A stretch of DNA of 64,000 nt from Sipunculus nudus (taxonomy: Eukaryota; Annelida; Sipuncula; Golfingiida; Sipunculidae). Made by a program: the position numbers and the translations under genes. How positions within the stretch are numbered: position 1 is the first letter of the stretch; the number at the start of each line of letters is the position of its first letter. The stretch spans positions 32,557,956 to 32,621,955 of the forward strand of contig CM049318.1 of the NCBI GenBank assembly GCA_026874595.1. Reading direction: 5' to 3'. The notes under the pieces are model-generated. The model was not told where the DNA came from. It worked only from the letters and a program-made list of their open reading frames with translations, and ran no database searches. Below, one piece after another: positions 23,741-36,964 of the stretch.

Positions 23741-25338
23741 TTTTTACTTTTCTTGGGGGTACTTTAGGGCTCCATAGCTCAAAGAATATGGGTAACAGAG
23801 ACCTAATTTTGGTTTCCATGGAGACTTTTCATAGGTCTCTCAGTGTGTCGAGAATGAAGATTCTAGGTCCAGTCGTTATGATTTGTGCCATGTTAACAGA
23901 TGACAGCATCCTTAAAGGTCTCAAAAATAGAGGAAAAAATCGTAAAAAATCAAACAATACAGGTGGCGCCACAAGTCTGCAGGAACTGATGGAACATCTT
24001 ATAATCAATATGTATGCCAAAAATCATGACCATCAGTGATGTAGTTATTGAGATATTGAAGTTTTTGTATGAAATTTTTGACTACTCTGGGGGGGGGGGG
24101 GGTACTTTGGGGCCCCATAGCTCGAAGGATATGGTTAACAGAGACCTAATTTCTGGTTTCCAAGGATATTTTCATGGACCTCTCAGTGTGTCAAGAATGA
24201 AGATTCTAGGTCCAGTCGTTACGATTTGTGCCATGCTAACAGATGACAGCATCCTTAAAGGTCTCAAAAATAGAGGAAAAAATCGTAAAAAATCGAACAA
24301 TAAAGGTGGCACCACCAGTCTGCAGGAAGTGATGACACATCTCATGATCAATAGTTATGCCACAAATCATGACCATCAGTCAAGTAGTTAATGAGATATT
24401 GAAGTTTTTGTATGAAATTTTTTACTTTTCTGGGGGGTACTTTGGGGCTCCATAGCTCAAAGAATATGGGTAACAGAGACCTAATTTCTGGTTTCCATGG
24501 AGACTTTTCATAGGTCTCTCAGTGTGTCAAGAATGAAGATTCTAGGTCCAGTCTTTACGATTTGTGCCTTGTTAACAGATGTTTACATTTTGAAAGGTCT
24601 CAAAAATAGAGAAAAAAATTCGTAAAAAATTGAACGATACAGGTGGCACCACCAGTCTGCAGGAAGTGATGGAACATCTCATGATCAATATGTATGACAA
24701 AAATCATGACCATCAGTCAAGTATTTAATGAGATATTGAAGTTTTTGTATGAAATTTTTTACTTTTCTGGGGGGTAGTTTGGGGCCCCATAGCTGGAAGG
24801 ATATGGGTAACAGAGACCTAATTTCTGGTTTCCATGGAGACTTTTCATAGGTCTCTTAGTGTGTCGAGAATGAAGATTCTTATTCCAGTCATTACTATTT
24901 GTGCCTTGTTAACAGATGTTCACATTTTTAAAGGTCTCAAAAATAGAGAAAAAAATTCGTAAAAAATAAAAAAATACAGGTGGCGCCACCATTCTTCAGG
25001 AACTGATGGAACCTTTCATGATCAATATGTATGCCAAAAATCATGACCATCAGTCAAGTAGTTAATGAGATATTGAAGTTTTTGTATGAAATTTTTGACT
25101 TTTCTGGGGGGTACTTTGGGGCCCCATAGCTCAAAGGATATGGGTAACAGAGACCTAATTTCTGGTTTCCAAGGAGATTTTTCATGGACCTCCCAGGATG
25201 TCAAGTAAGAAGATTCCAGTTCTAGCGGTTACGATTTGTGCCCTGTTAACGGACAGACGCCCGGACGGCCAGACGGACGACGGACAAAAGGTGATCCCTA
25301 TAGCTCAGATGACTTTCAGTCAGCTGAGCTAAAAAACT
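23741..25338 (+). mobile_element. 335-bp monomer array with intact 3' hairpin (copy B)
   Basis: Five units (near 23745, 24085, 24430, 24768 and 25105) end in the ACGGCCAGACGGACGACGG tract. A complete terminal hairpin follows at 25302-25330 (arms AGCTCAGATGACT and AGTCAGCTGAGCT), then AAAA. The CTATAGCTCAG junction here shows the uninterrupted form of the site that carries an insertion at 37952. Confidence 0.75.
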
Positions 25339-25340
25339 AC

Positions 25341-25843
25341 TGAGAGGACGGTTAAACATGGTAAATAATAAAAATTTAACTGTGAGAACAGTTTTATATT
25401 AATTGTATTTTTCAAATTAAAATATTTTAAATAAATTGATATGATTAATTTTAACATTTATCTATATTGCCGTTATTACAAATTGTTTAAACAATATTCC
25501 TGAGTATCTAAACACATAATTTATTTTACAGTTTTACGTACGTTTCATGTAGTAGAATTAACAACAATTCAGGGACCTTTAATTGTAATAATGTTTGTTC
25601 TTTGTAATTGTATTTGATTTAGACAATGGTCTTTACTTGAATGAATTGCAGTAATGGCAATTATGGGTCTATAGGACTCCTATCCCGAAATTTGAGGAAA
25701 AAAATAGCGATACAAAATTTTTGGGATCACAAAAATGTTTTATTTCAGCTTACAAGACCTTGACGGGAAAGTCACGGTCATTGATTTTCGTACGAAATTC
25801 TGAAAGAAACGATTCACGTATCAAATTTTACCAAAAACTAGAT
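25341..25843. other. AT-rich spacer in duplication copy B
   Basis: Counterpart of 18841-19334; nothing recognised. Confidence 0.5.
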
Positions 25844-25860
25844 GTGTCGGTACGACACGA

Positions 25861-27334
25861 ATGCCCCCGCCTGGGGCAAATTAGAAACATTTGTCAAATT
25901 TTGTAAAATTTTCGGTAGGTGTTGTATGGTCAAAAGTAGGTCAAGAAGGGCAAAATGCAAACTCGATCTGTAACGGGTCATTATCAAGGAACACACCAAA
26001 AATCAGGCCAGTATGCAGGCATTGTGAAAAAAAAGTCCATACATGTGCATTTTTCATAAAAATTTCTGTCTTTCATGAAATTTTCTATGTTTAGGATCTG
26101 TCATATGGTCAAAAATAGGTTAACTGGGACGAAACGCGAACTCGACCTGTAAGTGGTCATTATGCGCCCACAGACCAAACATTGGGCCAGTATCTGTAAG
26201 CATTGCATTGCGAAACTAGAATATTAGCAAAAGCTGGTAATCAGTTATAAATTTAAATTGGAGAGGTATGTACCATGTTTTATAACAATCCACCAAATGC
26301 TTCCTGAGAAATATCCCCCTAAGTTTTTTTTTCTATATTAAGCTCTGTGACCTTGAAAAGTAGGTCAAGACCACCCATCTTTGAACCTGACCAAGATTTT
26401 GTAAATATGATGCAAAAGCACTGAAGTAATGAAGTTCCTTAGTTGAATACCTTTGGAGATATCCTGCACAAAGGCCAAAATTGAAAAATCCGATAAAATT
26501 TCATTAAAAAATCAGGAATTGCAGGTGACGCCACCAAAATTGTGCAGCACGTACAGACTATCAGTCCCAATGATCATAGTAAGTTTTGTGAAAATCTACA
26601 CAATGGTTCCTGAGATATAAGCTTCTGAGTTGTTTTTCTATAATCAGCTCTAAAATGTAGAAAATTGGGTCTAGGTCACCCATCTTCGCACTTGACCGAG
26701 ATTTTATCGATATACATCTTCACTGAGGAAATAAAATTCCAACGGTGAATCATTTTAGAGATATCCTGCTCACAAGGTAAAAGTTAACAGACGCGGAACG
26801 GCGGACGGACGGACACCCGACAGACAGATGGACGGATAGACGGACAGCTTGGGTGACGACAATAGCCCATCAGCCTATGAGCTGAAGGCTAAAAACGGCT
26901 GAAAATGTACATTTGTCATGAAAATTTATATTTTTCATGAAATTTTCTATGTTTAGGAGCCGTAAAACAATCAAAAGTAAGTCAACCGGGACGAAACGCG
27001 AACTCGATCTGTAACTGGTCATTATCTGCCCACACACCGAAAATCAGGCCAATATCTGCAGGCATTGCGAAAAAAAAGTCCGTACATGTGTATTTGTCAT
27101 GCAAATTTCTATTTTTCATGAAATTTTCTAAGTTTAGGAGCCGTATAACGTTCAAAAGTAGGTTAACCGGGACGAAACGCGAACTCGATCTGTAACTGGT
27201 CATTATCTGCCCACACACCAAAAATCAGGCCAATATCTGCAGGCATTGCGAAAAAAAGTCCGTACAACTGTTTGATTTCGGAAGGACGGAAATGGGTAAA
27301 ACTATATGCCCCGGCCACTTTGTGGCGGGGGCAT
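25861..27334. mobile_element. TIR element with four internal repeats (copy B)
   Basis: Duplicate of the element at 19352-20832, with the same 11-bp TIRs (25861-25871; right arm inside the hairpin 27306-27334) and the same nested element at about 26212-26897 (hairpin 26864-26890). One GGACGGAC repeat is shorter than in copy A. Confidence 0.75.
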
Positions 27335-30190
27335 AAAAATATGTACATTTCAGCTGATTTTCCCTTGAAGACGATGACCAAGGTCGCCGATTTACCAAAA
27401 TTGTCGAAGACTTGGAAAAACAAATTGTGTACCATATTTGAGAAAAGTATATTCAGTGACCACCTCCACAGGAATCATTAAAATAATGATCAATAATTCC
27501 ACTGCTTTTACCTAGAAGATCCAGGTCACCAGTTTTTGAACTCATCCTTGAACTTGGTTGAAACAATTAGTAAAAATATTTCTATCTAACCTTGAAGATG
27601 CGGGTCAAGGCCATCAGTTTTCAGATTCCTCCAATATTTTGGAAGTAAAAAAAACTAATTGACACAAAGCCTACGACACACCAAACACTATGATAGGAGG
27701 GGAGGCATAATTACAAGATATTTTGAAAAAAATAACTTTGTATACTCGTACAATGTAGTATTTAATTATTTTGTGCTCTGAATAAACCAAACTTTTTTTT
27801 TCTCACGATGACGTACCTATGTAATGTGGATTTAGAATAAAGCTTAAAGAAACCAGTTGGTCGTTCCCTGCGATTATGATATTGGCTCATATCTCGATAG
27901 AAACGGCCACGCACATAAACGAACTCCACAGGAAATATGAGGGGACCTACCTGTAAATGCCACACTGGATATCTGTTAGGAAATGGCTCCCGGTTACTGA
28001 AGTTACTGAATACAAGTCAATATATGTGCTCGTAAACCCTTGTGCTCGCAGCCCCAGCAATCTTAGTGACAAAATTTGTGATCAGCAAAATTTCAAGATA
28101 CGGAAATCCAAGATTTAGAAAATAAGTCATTCCATACTTATTTAATTACCATTTCTTAAATAATTCTAACCGTGACATGGAAGCTGAAGGATAAGGTTTT
28201 CAGTTCTATCTCGGAAAAGGGAACATGTACTTTTTTTTCCAGCAGAAAAGATGTCCACATAGATGGCAACATCTGCAGCTCACATAAATATACTTGTGAC
28301 ATGATTAATATTACTGTATATTGTGGAGCTAATAATTGTAGTCATTTCTGGGATATCTGGAAGCAAACACTACAATATCATACCGTCAAATATTAAAATC
28401 ATCCGTCCCACAACTTGGCACAGTATTGGTCCGACTTCGCCTGTGGATCCCTATTTTAAAAGTATCTAGATGAAAGATACTAATTAAAAATTTATAATCC
28501 ATAGTATTTGGTCCACAATCGTAAATACTGCAACACGACTGATTGTTAGTGAGCTCAAAAACATGTTTTTGTCCTATACACTTCAGAATAAAGGTCATCG
28601 TGACCAAACTTGGGTTTTCATGGAATCCCTCCTAAGGGATCTCTTGTTACGACTTGTGCCCTGTTCCCGGAAAAAGCCCACTATATGACGCACAAAGAAG
28701 ACTTTCGGTGCAAATGTATGTACATACGTATATTTACACGTACCTCTGCTTTGCAATCTTAATGTAGTTCCAAGCCCAATATTATTTTTTTATGAGCGGA
28801 AATAAATTTTTTCCATCAAAAAGGAATTTCGAGGTCTACTTATTATTTACCACGGAAATATTTCCATGTTCAACGAGATTTCAATTATGTGTCAAGACGT
28901 GTAACTTCTATTCGGAGATTATCTGCGTCACCATTTTATTACTCCAGATACACCACGGCCAACTCGATTCTGTGACACCAAGTTTGGCCAGTGGGTTTCA
29001 TGAAGTCATTAAAAAATCACCCAGAGATAAGAAATTTCTACCATTTTGTAACCCAATGGTCCAGCCTTAACGTCATTTGATAATTAATATATAATGATGA
29101 CCTTTTCTCCTCTTATGAATGAGAAATATTTACACTTACGGCTCTAATGTTTCGGAATTTCTCCAAATCTTTGCTTCCGTGTCTGCTCGCTGGCTCGGGT
29201 TATGAAGACAATGCGAGTTGATCGTTGGCAGGGGGGTTCATACCATTACAGTCAGCTGAGGGGTGACAGAGCTCAAGGGAAACCACGGGATATCACAATA
29301 ATGAATACAGAAAGAAATCATTCAGTGTACCCTTCAATATTATTAACCTCCTTCAAATTTTAAAAGAGCTTTTTAAAGAGCGAGAATGATTTACATAATC
29401 CTTATGCCTACTTTTGAAGTGTGTGCCAACTGAAAGAAAATGGATAGATCCATGGCAAGTATCACGCTTTTTGCTGGCTTGATACGTCACAGACACGTGC
29501 AGATTTCTTCTGTGTACTTGTTTCCCGAGTTCACTGGCTCCGGGCACAGGGTTCGTGAGCTAAACTTGTAGCAAAGTGGCGGAGATTAGTCGTATTAACT
29601 CACGAATACATCAGATATCAAAGAGCGCTTGAAAGTATTTGATTAATATGAATGTATTTATGTTTAAAAAAATCATTATATTGAACATAATTATTTTGCA
29701 TGGTACTAGCCCCCCTCTAATAAGATAGCCTTTGTGACGTAAATTTCAGGCGTTGGGCCCATGATGATGTTTTCTCAGGCACGTCAATGATGCCTTGCAC
29801 CCCCCCCCCCCCCCCCGCATGAACAACATTAATATGAAAGCGTTAAGAAGAAATATACCTTTATTTTCTTAGCTCGGTAAAACTGTGTACTTTTAATTAA
29901 AACAATTCAAAAACTGATCGACTGCTTGTTGAAAAATAATATTTCTGTATATTTTCAAAAGAAAATTCTCTTCTCTAAAACAGATAATTTTGAATAAAGT
30001 CAGCATTTGCTGTCGTTTGACATCGTCGACGTGGAGTACTTATATAGTGCATCCGAAATATATAATGGTTCTGAGACAGCTGCATGGTCCATATGTCCGT
30101 GTAGGCCATGACGTATGATTGCGTCAAAGTAAAAACTCCCTTTACTTAAATAGAAGTACAAATAACTGAGGGGACTTTGCGAAAGACTTC
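27335..30190. other. Unassigned sequence in duplication copy B
   Basis: Counterpart of 20833-23735. Contains the duplicate of the possible exon (28172-28396) and the 17-base poly-C at 29800-29816. No recognised gene. Confidence 0.4.
28172..28396 (+). CDS. Hypothetical cysteine-containing exon candidate (copy B)
   Basis: Near-identical duplicate of the frame at 21656-21892, without the first four codons because the upstream ATG has changed to a non-start codon. Cys and Trp positions are unchanged. Same reservations: no clear splice sites and no recognised family. Confidence 0.2.
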   Translation: MTWKLKDKVFSSISEKGTCTFFSSRKDVHIDGNICSSHKYTCDMINITVYCGANNCSHFWDIWKQTLQYHTVKY

Positions 30191-30774
30191 GAGAACCGTC
30201 AAGAAATCGCTGTGATTAGGAGAAGAATATGGTAAAAAATAACTCAACATCTGCATTGTATCTGTCTTTTTCTGCTTGTTTTACATTCGATGCAGAAGAA
30301 ACATAAAAACATGCATATCAGATATCAATATCTTGAGAAAGATTTACTTAGAGGAAACAAATCATAGTGATATATTAAATGTTATATTTATTTGTTACTT
30401 TCACTTATCAGTACTTCGCTCAAACTACCCACATATTTTAAAAATAAGTTTTAGACAAATAAAAAATGAATTTTGGAATCAAATTAATTATTCCCACAAT
30501 CTATTTACCATGATTCATAGTCAATATTTTTTAGGACCAAATACGGCCTTGAAAAACTAAATATTCCAAGCAGTAATTAACAATCAGAAAATTACATTAG
30601 TACACTAAGTTTCATAATACCAGACATCTCGCAATATCACAAATCGTTCTTCAGAAACAATACTTATCTAAATCTATCTGACAGCTGAACCAAGATTATG
30701 TGAATGAAACCTGAAAGGGAAAGATTGTTTCAAAGCTCCGGTATTGATTGTAGATGCAAAGTTAATGTGTCACT
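30191..30774. other. Intergenic sequence 3' of lectin copy 1
   Basis: Unique sequence after the duplication. A 94-codon plus-strand frame at 30276-30560 is AT-driven and has no recognisable motif. This would contain the 3' UTR of the minus-strand lectin-like pseudogene. Confidence 0.45.
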
Positions 30775-31779
30775 TTAACACGTTGCGTTTCTTTCACATA
30801 ACCCCAGACAAGGAACATGGCTCTCCACCTTGTACCATTTCAGTGTAAACTGACCCATCATAAGATAATCCCGGCCACCCCCGAGCTTATTGGGTTGACC
30901 CACAGCCCATTTGATGTACGTGATACTCTTGTGAGTCGCTGACCTATCCATTTTCCGTGGGCTCTGTGTCCTCCGTCCCAATAGCTGTTCCGTAGGTTTC
31001 TTGCTAAAAAAAAGAATTACATTAAGGTTTTCCGAAAATAATACGAAGGTATTTCCATCTGATGAAGGACTGAAATTTTAAAGGAATATTTTATAAGAAT
31101 AGCCATCCCATAATTTTCAATTCAGTTGCTTTCTACAATAGTTCAATGAAGGTATTAACATTAGATTATGTCAAAATACAAATAAAAATATTTGCTCATA
31201 TATACGATTCTCAAATAACATTCATAAGTAATAAGTAAAGCATTATATACAATTTGTGCGTTTGAAGGATTTGAGTCTGTATTTCAAGAACCGCAGCTCG
31301 TCATCGTCATCGAATGTAACCATTCTATCCCCCGCCGGCCTCACACGTCTTCTCAGCCGTGTACCAGGACATTGGCTTCGGCAGGACTTTGTAGCATGAG
31401 AGATGACGCTTCCCGTCAGGTTGGCATCCGTATGACCCATCGGCACATTCATCTATGAAGAAAATAAATGACATCAACATATGGACAACTGTCCCTGCGC
31501 AGGGGCGTCAATACAGGTGGTATAGGGGTTATAAATCTCCCGACTTTTTAGCAAGAGGGATGGTCGATGATATCACCCCCTGCTATTCAGAGAATAATAT
31601 CCATAATGGAAAAATTAATATCTATAATACGGGAAGTCGAGAAGTGACTCCGTGTATCAGCCGAAATCTGAGTGGTATGGCTGAAGTGAGGCAATTGGGA
31701 TTATGGGTTGAGTGCATGATAAATTTCAGGGGAATAAAATCACTGCTGAAATATGAGTGATTTTTACGCTAGTCAGGAG

Positions 31780-32165
31780 AACAGATGGACACTACACAAA
31801 AGTGGTTGTAGGTGGGGCCATCTATACCCATGCATAATTTCACGCCGATAATCATACCAGTTCTGAGATATTAGCAAGGATGTCTGCCGTGTAAACATGT
31901 TTATAGGTGGAACCACCTGACAACTCAACGAAAATCTCTCCAAGATGTATACACATGCAAAATTACAGGTGGATAATAAACCACTGCTGAAATATGATTG
32001 ATTTTTACCCTGAACAGATGAAAAAATAGTTGCAGGTGGCGCCTTCAGTTTCGTATATGATACAAGGATATCCAAGAGCTTTACTCATGCAAATTTCAGC
32101 CCGATTGGTCAAACGAGTCCCAAGATACGTGAGTTTATTTGTGAAAACAGACGCACAGATGGACG
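31780..32165. repeat. Tandem repeat related to the GGTGGCGCCACC families
   Basis: Three loosely repeated units of about 115-125 bp (AGGTGGGGCCA at 31811, AGGTGGAACCACCTG at about 31905, AGGTGGCGCCTTC at about 32034), ending in an ACAGACGCACAGATGGACG tract. It lies in an intron of lectin copy 1 and resembles the 3' part of the hairpin-ended families. Confidence 0.55.
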
Positions 32166-32319
32166 CTTTGGGTCAACCTTAAACGAGGGCGCAGCAGTTC
32201 ACATTTAACCCGATCATAATTCTGAGTTTCATAAAATTCCGTTCCGTGGTTAATGAGTAGTGTACCTGAAACGTATGCGGCGGCGGCATCTTTTTTGGCG
32301 GATACATTTCGCACATACA

Positions 32320-32338
32320 ATAAAAGGTGTATATATAG

Positions 32339-32384
<46 letters not shown>

Positions 32385-32545
32385 ATTTATAAAAAAAATT
32401 GCTAATAAAAGTGTGCAATTCCCCCCCCCCCCCCCCAAACACACACATACTTGAAAAAAAAATTGTCCGTCCCTGCGGAATTATTCGGTATTTTTTTTAC
32501 ATAATTGATAAGGCCACCCCGCTCGTAGTTGGGGGGGGGGGCGGT
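32320..32545. repeat. TA/GT microsatellite with poly-C and poly-G runs
   Basis: (TA)n then (GT)n at about 32332-32385, a C run near 32420-32436 and a G run near 32530-32540. Open frames over this region are low-complexity artefacts. Confidence 0.8.
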
Positions 32546-33017
32546 CTTACAGGTGTTGACGATTTCATTTCTATATCCGTATCTGATTAAAAACAAGATG
32601 CTGAAACCATCGATTTCATTTTTTCTTTAATTTCTGCTATTTGATACTTGCGATAAATCTCTAATTTGGCTGATTTTCAAAAGCTTAAATTTTGACTCAA
32701 CTTTTGTCCTACGTACATTAATTGCACCTGATATTTATTCTTGGCCTTGGCCTTATTCCCATGATCTCGCACTCCGTTGCTGGTCCCCCATTATCGCTCA
32801 GTTATCGAAGAAATCTAGTTTTATCTGTATTTTGGAAAGGTATGAGACGCAGGGGGCACCTCCTACGATAACTCTACCCATCAAAACTGCGTCCGTAGTA
32901 GGCCTTCGTCTTTTTTAATAAAAATTCCTCCGGTACCATTCGAGGGGAAAAATAATTAGAATTTACCATTAACGCAGTTTCATTTGTAGCTGTAGCTGAG
33001 TAGCTAATATTATACCT

Positions 33018-33021
<4 letters not shown>

Positions 33022-33075
<54 letters not shown>
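33022..33075. repeat. (TA)n microsatellite
   Basis: Uninterrupted TA dinucleotides within an intron of lectin copy 1. Confidence 0.9.
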
Positions 33076-33079
<4 letters not shown>

Positions 33080-34494
33080 ATAACGAGGCCAGCAGGGCGG
33101 ATAATCTATATACAAGGTTTCGCATTTTCAATTTTCAACATATGTTAGGATCAGCACTGTAGCAATGGATGAGAAATGCGATAATGATTAACAAACTCAA
33201 TTATTCTTTGTGTTTAACCATTCAGTTGATAAAATCATATGTTTTATTCCTGTCAGAACAATCGATAATCCTAATTCGCAACCTACATCGATCTGTATGG
33301 TGCAAAAAAACTCAGAAAATCATCCGGTCTGATGCCGATGGTCAAATATGGCAGGGGTTTTCCTTCACTTTCTTTAATTTTCACTACTGGTTTGGATCTA
33401 TTAAGGACCAAATCCACTGCGGAAGTCACGCTTGTCATCAGATCGAGGCCGGGGCATCCGTCCTGACATACGTACGCCCCGTCATTTGACCCTTTTCGCC
33501 TGTAGATGACGCGCTACTAACTTTGGTACACCTGATGATCCCTTACTGACTATGTTTTTTACACAGACACACGGCTGGCAGGAAAATAGAGGGCAGGATA
33601 AGATTAATTATGTGGGTTCGATTTTCTTCTCATGATAAAGAAACTTCTGTAATGTGCACATGGCCCCATAGAGCCAGAAAATAGCAAATATATATATATA
33701 GTAGAGAAGTCGCCTCTAACATTTTTATTATGTTTATAATTTTTCTCTTAAATTAATCTGACAAGTGTATTCTTCGGAATAGAAAATTAATTCTTGGACA
33801 AGCAGATAACAAATACGCAATGTTTTAAGAGAGCTTAGCATAGTAAAAATGGGTAGTGCCAGAAGTTGAAAAATTGTGTGCTTAATATTGTAGTAGCTGT
33901 AGAGAGCTGTACAAGATAGGGTCAGATGAACTCATGCTTGATAGGACAGTAAAGTAGAGCTTTCCACATCCATAACAGGATACCTTCCGTTTTATATGAT
34001 TATATAAACATTATATTACATAACTGGCTACTCTTTTGAGCAAATCTGTTGGAATATTAAAGAGTGAAGTGTAAATAGTGCCATGAAAGTTTGTTGGAAA
34101 ATATCAAATATATTCATGACACGAGGTTACGTATTTTCTGGACACAGAATAAAAAAAAAACACCTAAAGGAAATCATCACAGACGCGTATGCCCTCATAG
34201 TATTTATTTTATTCCCGCTTGAATTCCTCTTCACGTTCTTGTTTCTCGGTCAGGAATCTGAATGTTCTAATAACAGCAATTTGTTTAGAATTCATTTTGT
34301 TACTCATTAGCATTCTCACAATGATCTAATGATAACATTCAACGGGAAAAATGGTTTAGATACCAGTGATGTTACCGATGCAAGGGCGCAACAGAATTTT
34401 TTAAAGGGTTTCCCCGTGGTATGTTGGTGGCACTGTCCATTGAATGAGGATTACAGTGACCGTACGATGAGAATTATATGCTTTTAAAATGGTA

Positions 34495-34835
34495 AAGGTA
34501 AAGGGGGTTTATAGTCTACCACCGACGATGTCCATCCCTCCGACTTAATTTTAGATTTTGCCTTCCTTGTCTTTCGGGCCTGTTCATTCTTGTAGCTTGT
34601 AGCTCCCTTGGGAGAATACACCAAGCAGACACACGCGGCGCTAGAAGGTGATTCGTTCTACATTTGCTTGACACCCATGTTTGACCTGTACCCATTCACT
34701 TCTGGGTGAAGAGAGCGTACTCTTCTGGTAAAGACTTTGGCTAAGAGTCTTAGAGCGGAAAGGGATCAGATCGGGACGCAAACCCACAACCTTGCGGGCA
34801 TGAGTCCAGAGCACTAACGTGACTACGTATAAATG
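34495..34835 (-). mobile_element. tRNA-derived SINE
   Basis: On the minus strand a tRNA-like head at about 34835-34760 has GTTAGTGCTCTGGACTC and a B-box-like GGGTTTGCGTCCC. It is followed by a body of about 230 bp and a short GGTAAA repeat at 34488-34505. No coding potential. It lies 5' of lectin copy 1. Confidence 0.6.
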
Positions 34836-34864
34836 CTGTTAATGCCATCAAGATTTTCTTTTAT

Positions 34865-35025
34865 ACAGGGGCTAGGAATAATCCAGAAGTCGTGACCTGT
34901 CGGTAAGACATTGTAGCATATTTATGAGGTTCTGTCGATATTTCACCTTTTTGCTATGGGTCACAAGCGGGGTTCGAACCTTGGACCTTCTGCTCAAATG
35001 CCTAAACACGATTATGTCATTACCA
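34865..35025 (-). mobile_element. tRNA-like SINE fragment
   Basis: On the minus strand there is a perfect-looking B box GGTTCGAACCC (about 34972-34982) in AAGGTCCAAGGTTCGAACCCC, with a weak A-box-like stretch upstream. No clover-leaf could be folded by eye, so it is called SINE-derived and not a tRNA gene. Confidence 0.45.
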
Positions 35026-35029
35026 AAGA

Positions 35030-35688
35030 TACAAAATACAAAATTCAAAGAAAAAGGGTTAAGAGGATCGAAATAGTCTTTCACCTGTTTATGTGATTAC
35101 CACAGTAGGCGTTTTGTATATCTAAACCTAAGACGTACTTTAGTGTTTCTACTAAATACTTAATATGAGTGATGCTTGTACCTTGTCATTACAAGTCTTA
35201 TATTTAAGTAATGAATTGATTTAAAAATTGTACGAATGGAAATCAATAGCAAATCAAATGTCTTGTTATTACTGCATTTCGAAATCATACTAAAGGATCA
35301 ATAAAACTAGATATGTAACTGATTACCTGTCACAGAACCTGAAAACTTTCATAATAATAATTCATAATATATTTTATTTACAACTGTCAAAGATTAAGCA
35401 AAATATAAAATTTCTGCACCTACAATTCACCCCTTTTCAATCAAGCCTCTTACAGATGAACATGACCTTTAACAGCATTGGAAACAGTAATTCTTAGACC
35501 AACACTTAAAACAGACCTAAACTCTAAAATATGTTACAAAATGACTATTTGTTTTTTTATCTTCTATCAGCAATATACGATTATATACATATAGGTTGTG
35601 TATAGGGTATATTTTAACGTGCTGGTTTCTATTTGTACACATGTAAATGGAAAATGTGCAGTTGTAATTCTGAATTGTGCAGTTCTAA
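35030..35688. other. 5' flank of lectin copy 1
   Basis: AT-rich sequence without recognised features, ending in the TTCTAA target duplication (35683-35688). Confidence 0.4.
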
Positions 35689-35796
35689 CCATAGACAATA
35701 TAGAGTAGACCGACCAATGAGCGTTGAGTATATGGTCCGGAAATGAAGCTCGGCCGCCGCCATATTGGGACCTTACAAACGGACCACCTGCACGTC

Positions 35797-36921
35797 ATGT
35801 GGCTTGCATGGACGGTTTCCCTTGTTGTCAGCTATAAGAAGATTAGTGGAGATGAAGAGGACTATAAATTTAACAAAGTATATTTTATACCTCACTAGGT
35901 ATTAGTTTGAATGGAGGACACCAAAAAGGTTTTGCACTGTAGTGTCAAATTTGAAGTATATCTTGCAGTTTTACTCGTATTATCGCCCTTAAATGTCGTT
36001 TTAAAATCAGTCATTTCTTCTTACTTCTGCATAAGTAATTTCAAGATAATTACGTGGCTTTGCTACAATTGAAATACGGCAAAAAAATGATAAGATCTGT
36101 ATTCAAACTTTAGTAAAAAGATATATTTTTGTTTCACAGTAATATTATATTGATAAAATTGTCATTGTGGCTACACTGACTTTTTTCTGTTCTTTACTTT
36201 AGACTTGTAGTTTTACCAGAGACTGCCAGTGGCAGGATGCCATGCTGTCGATCTCAATGCCACGAGTCTTAGATTTGAGAGTCTCATGCAGTACACGTAT
36301 ACAGATAGTGTATGATGTCCAACATGAACTTGTTTGACCCTTGAGGGAGCAACAGAACTGCATTGATGCGTATACTGCACTCAGCAGAAAGTGGTATGAA
36401 GTTTGATGGATGCAAATATCAGATTTCACCTTTTCTATTGGATCACAGACAGGTACATAAAAAAACAGGATGATATGAAATGTGTAATAAATTTATAATT
36501 ATCATAATGAGTTTGTGAATATAGTTTAGCTAGCCATGGTTTTGTGGGGGGGGGGGGTAGGATAAAGGCCCATCCTGACAAGGGCCCACCCCTTAAGGTG
36601 CAGACTTGGACAAGAGCCCACCCTTGACGCAAATATAAAATAATACAATTTTACAATATTTTTGTAAAGTTTTTTTTTTCAAATACTACTGTATCATTTT
36701 CAAAATGTATATAACATTTTTTATACTAATGACTAGTATTTAATATGTTTATGTGCTCATATACATGCTTATAAATCTGTTATAAAGTGATCTGTGTTAT
36801 ATATCTGTCTACAGCTTGATAAAACATATACATACATATATATATATATACACACACACACACATATATAAGTGGGCTATATATAAGTGTACATGTGTTA
36901 TATTTATATTTTTCATAGATC

Positions 36922-36964
<43 letters not shown>

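Larger units (their letters stand above)
23736..30190. repeat. Tandem duplication, copy B (about 6.45 kb)
   Basis: Directly abuts copy A. Differences seen from copy A: one extra ~333-bp array unit (about 24840-25170), loss of 84 bp between ACACCACGGC repeats (28950-28959), about 90 bp present only here near 29675-29775, a shorter poly-C, and scattered single-base changes. Confidence 0.9.
30775..34198 (-). pseudogene. Secreted C-type lectin-like gene, decayed copy 1
   Basis: Four exon remnants match those of the copy at 48800-53139. Exon 1, 34164-34198, starts MRAYASVMISF, a signal-peptide start. Exon 2, about 33352-33574, has CQDGCPGLDLMTSVTSAVDLVL. Exon 3, about 31254-31452, has GKRHLSCYKVLPKPMSWY, the N-terminal half of a C-type lectin-like domain. 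Exon 4, 30775-31003, has SITYIKWAVGQPNK and PCLGLCE, the C-terminal half. Lesions: exon 1 is 2 nt short and its donor reads GTGTTT; exon 2 has a net 1-nt deletion near 33460 and lost its donor; exon 3 has one extra G in the run near 31330 and no GTGAGT; exon 4 has a 1-nt deletion near 30942. Each alone could be an assembly error; together they indicate a pseudogene. The sugar-site motif reads QPN. Confidence 0.8.

Noticed and set aside
32179-32596. Overlapping frames on both strands rich in HTHTHT and YIYIYI
   Set aside because: They are translations of the TA/GT microsatellite and of poly-C and poly-G runs.
33169-33489. 106-codon plus-strand frame
   Set aside because: It lies antisense to lectin copy 1 exon 2, whose residues match the paralogue; the plus frame is a shadow.
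34972-34982. Functional tRNA gene, from a perfect B box
   Set aside because: No complementary acceptor stem or anticodon arm can be drawn around it; a SINE remnant fits better.
36199-36429. 76-codon minus-strand frame flanked by AG and GT, possible transposase exon of the 9.4 kb element
   Set aside because: No catalytic or zinc-binding motif and no partner exon was found; kept only as a remark.
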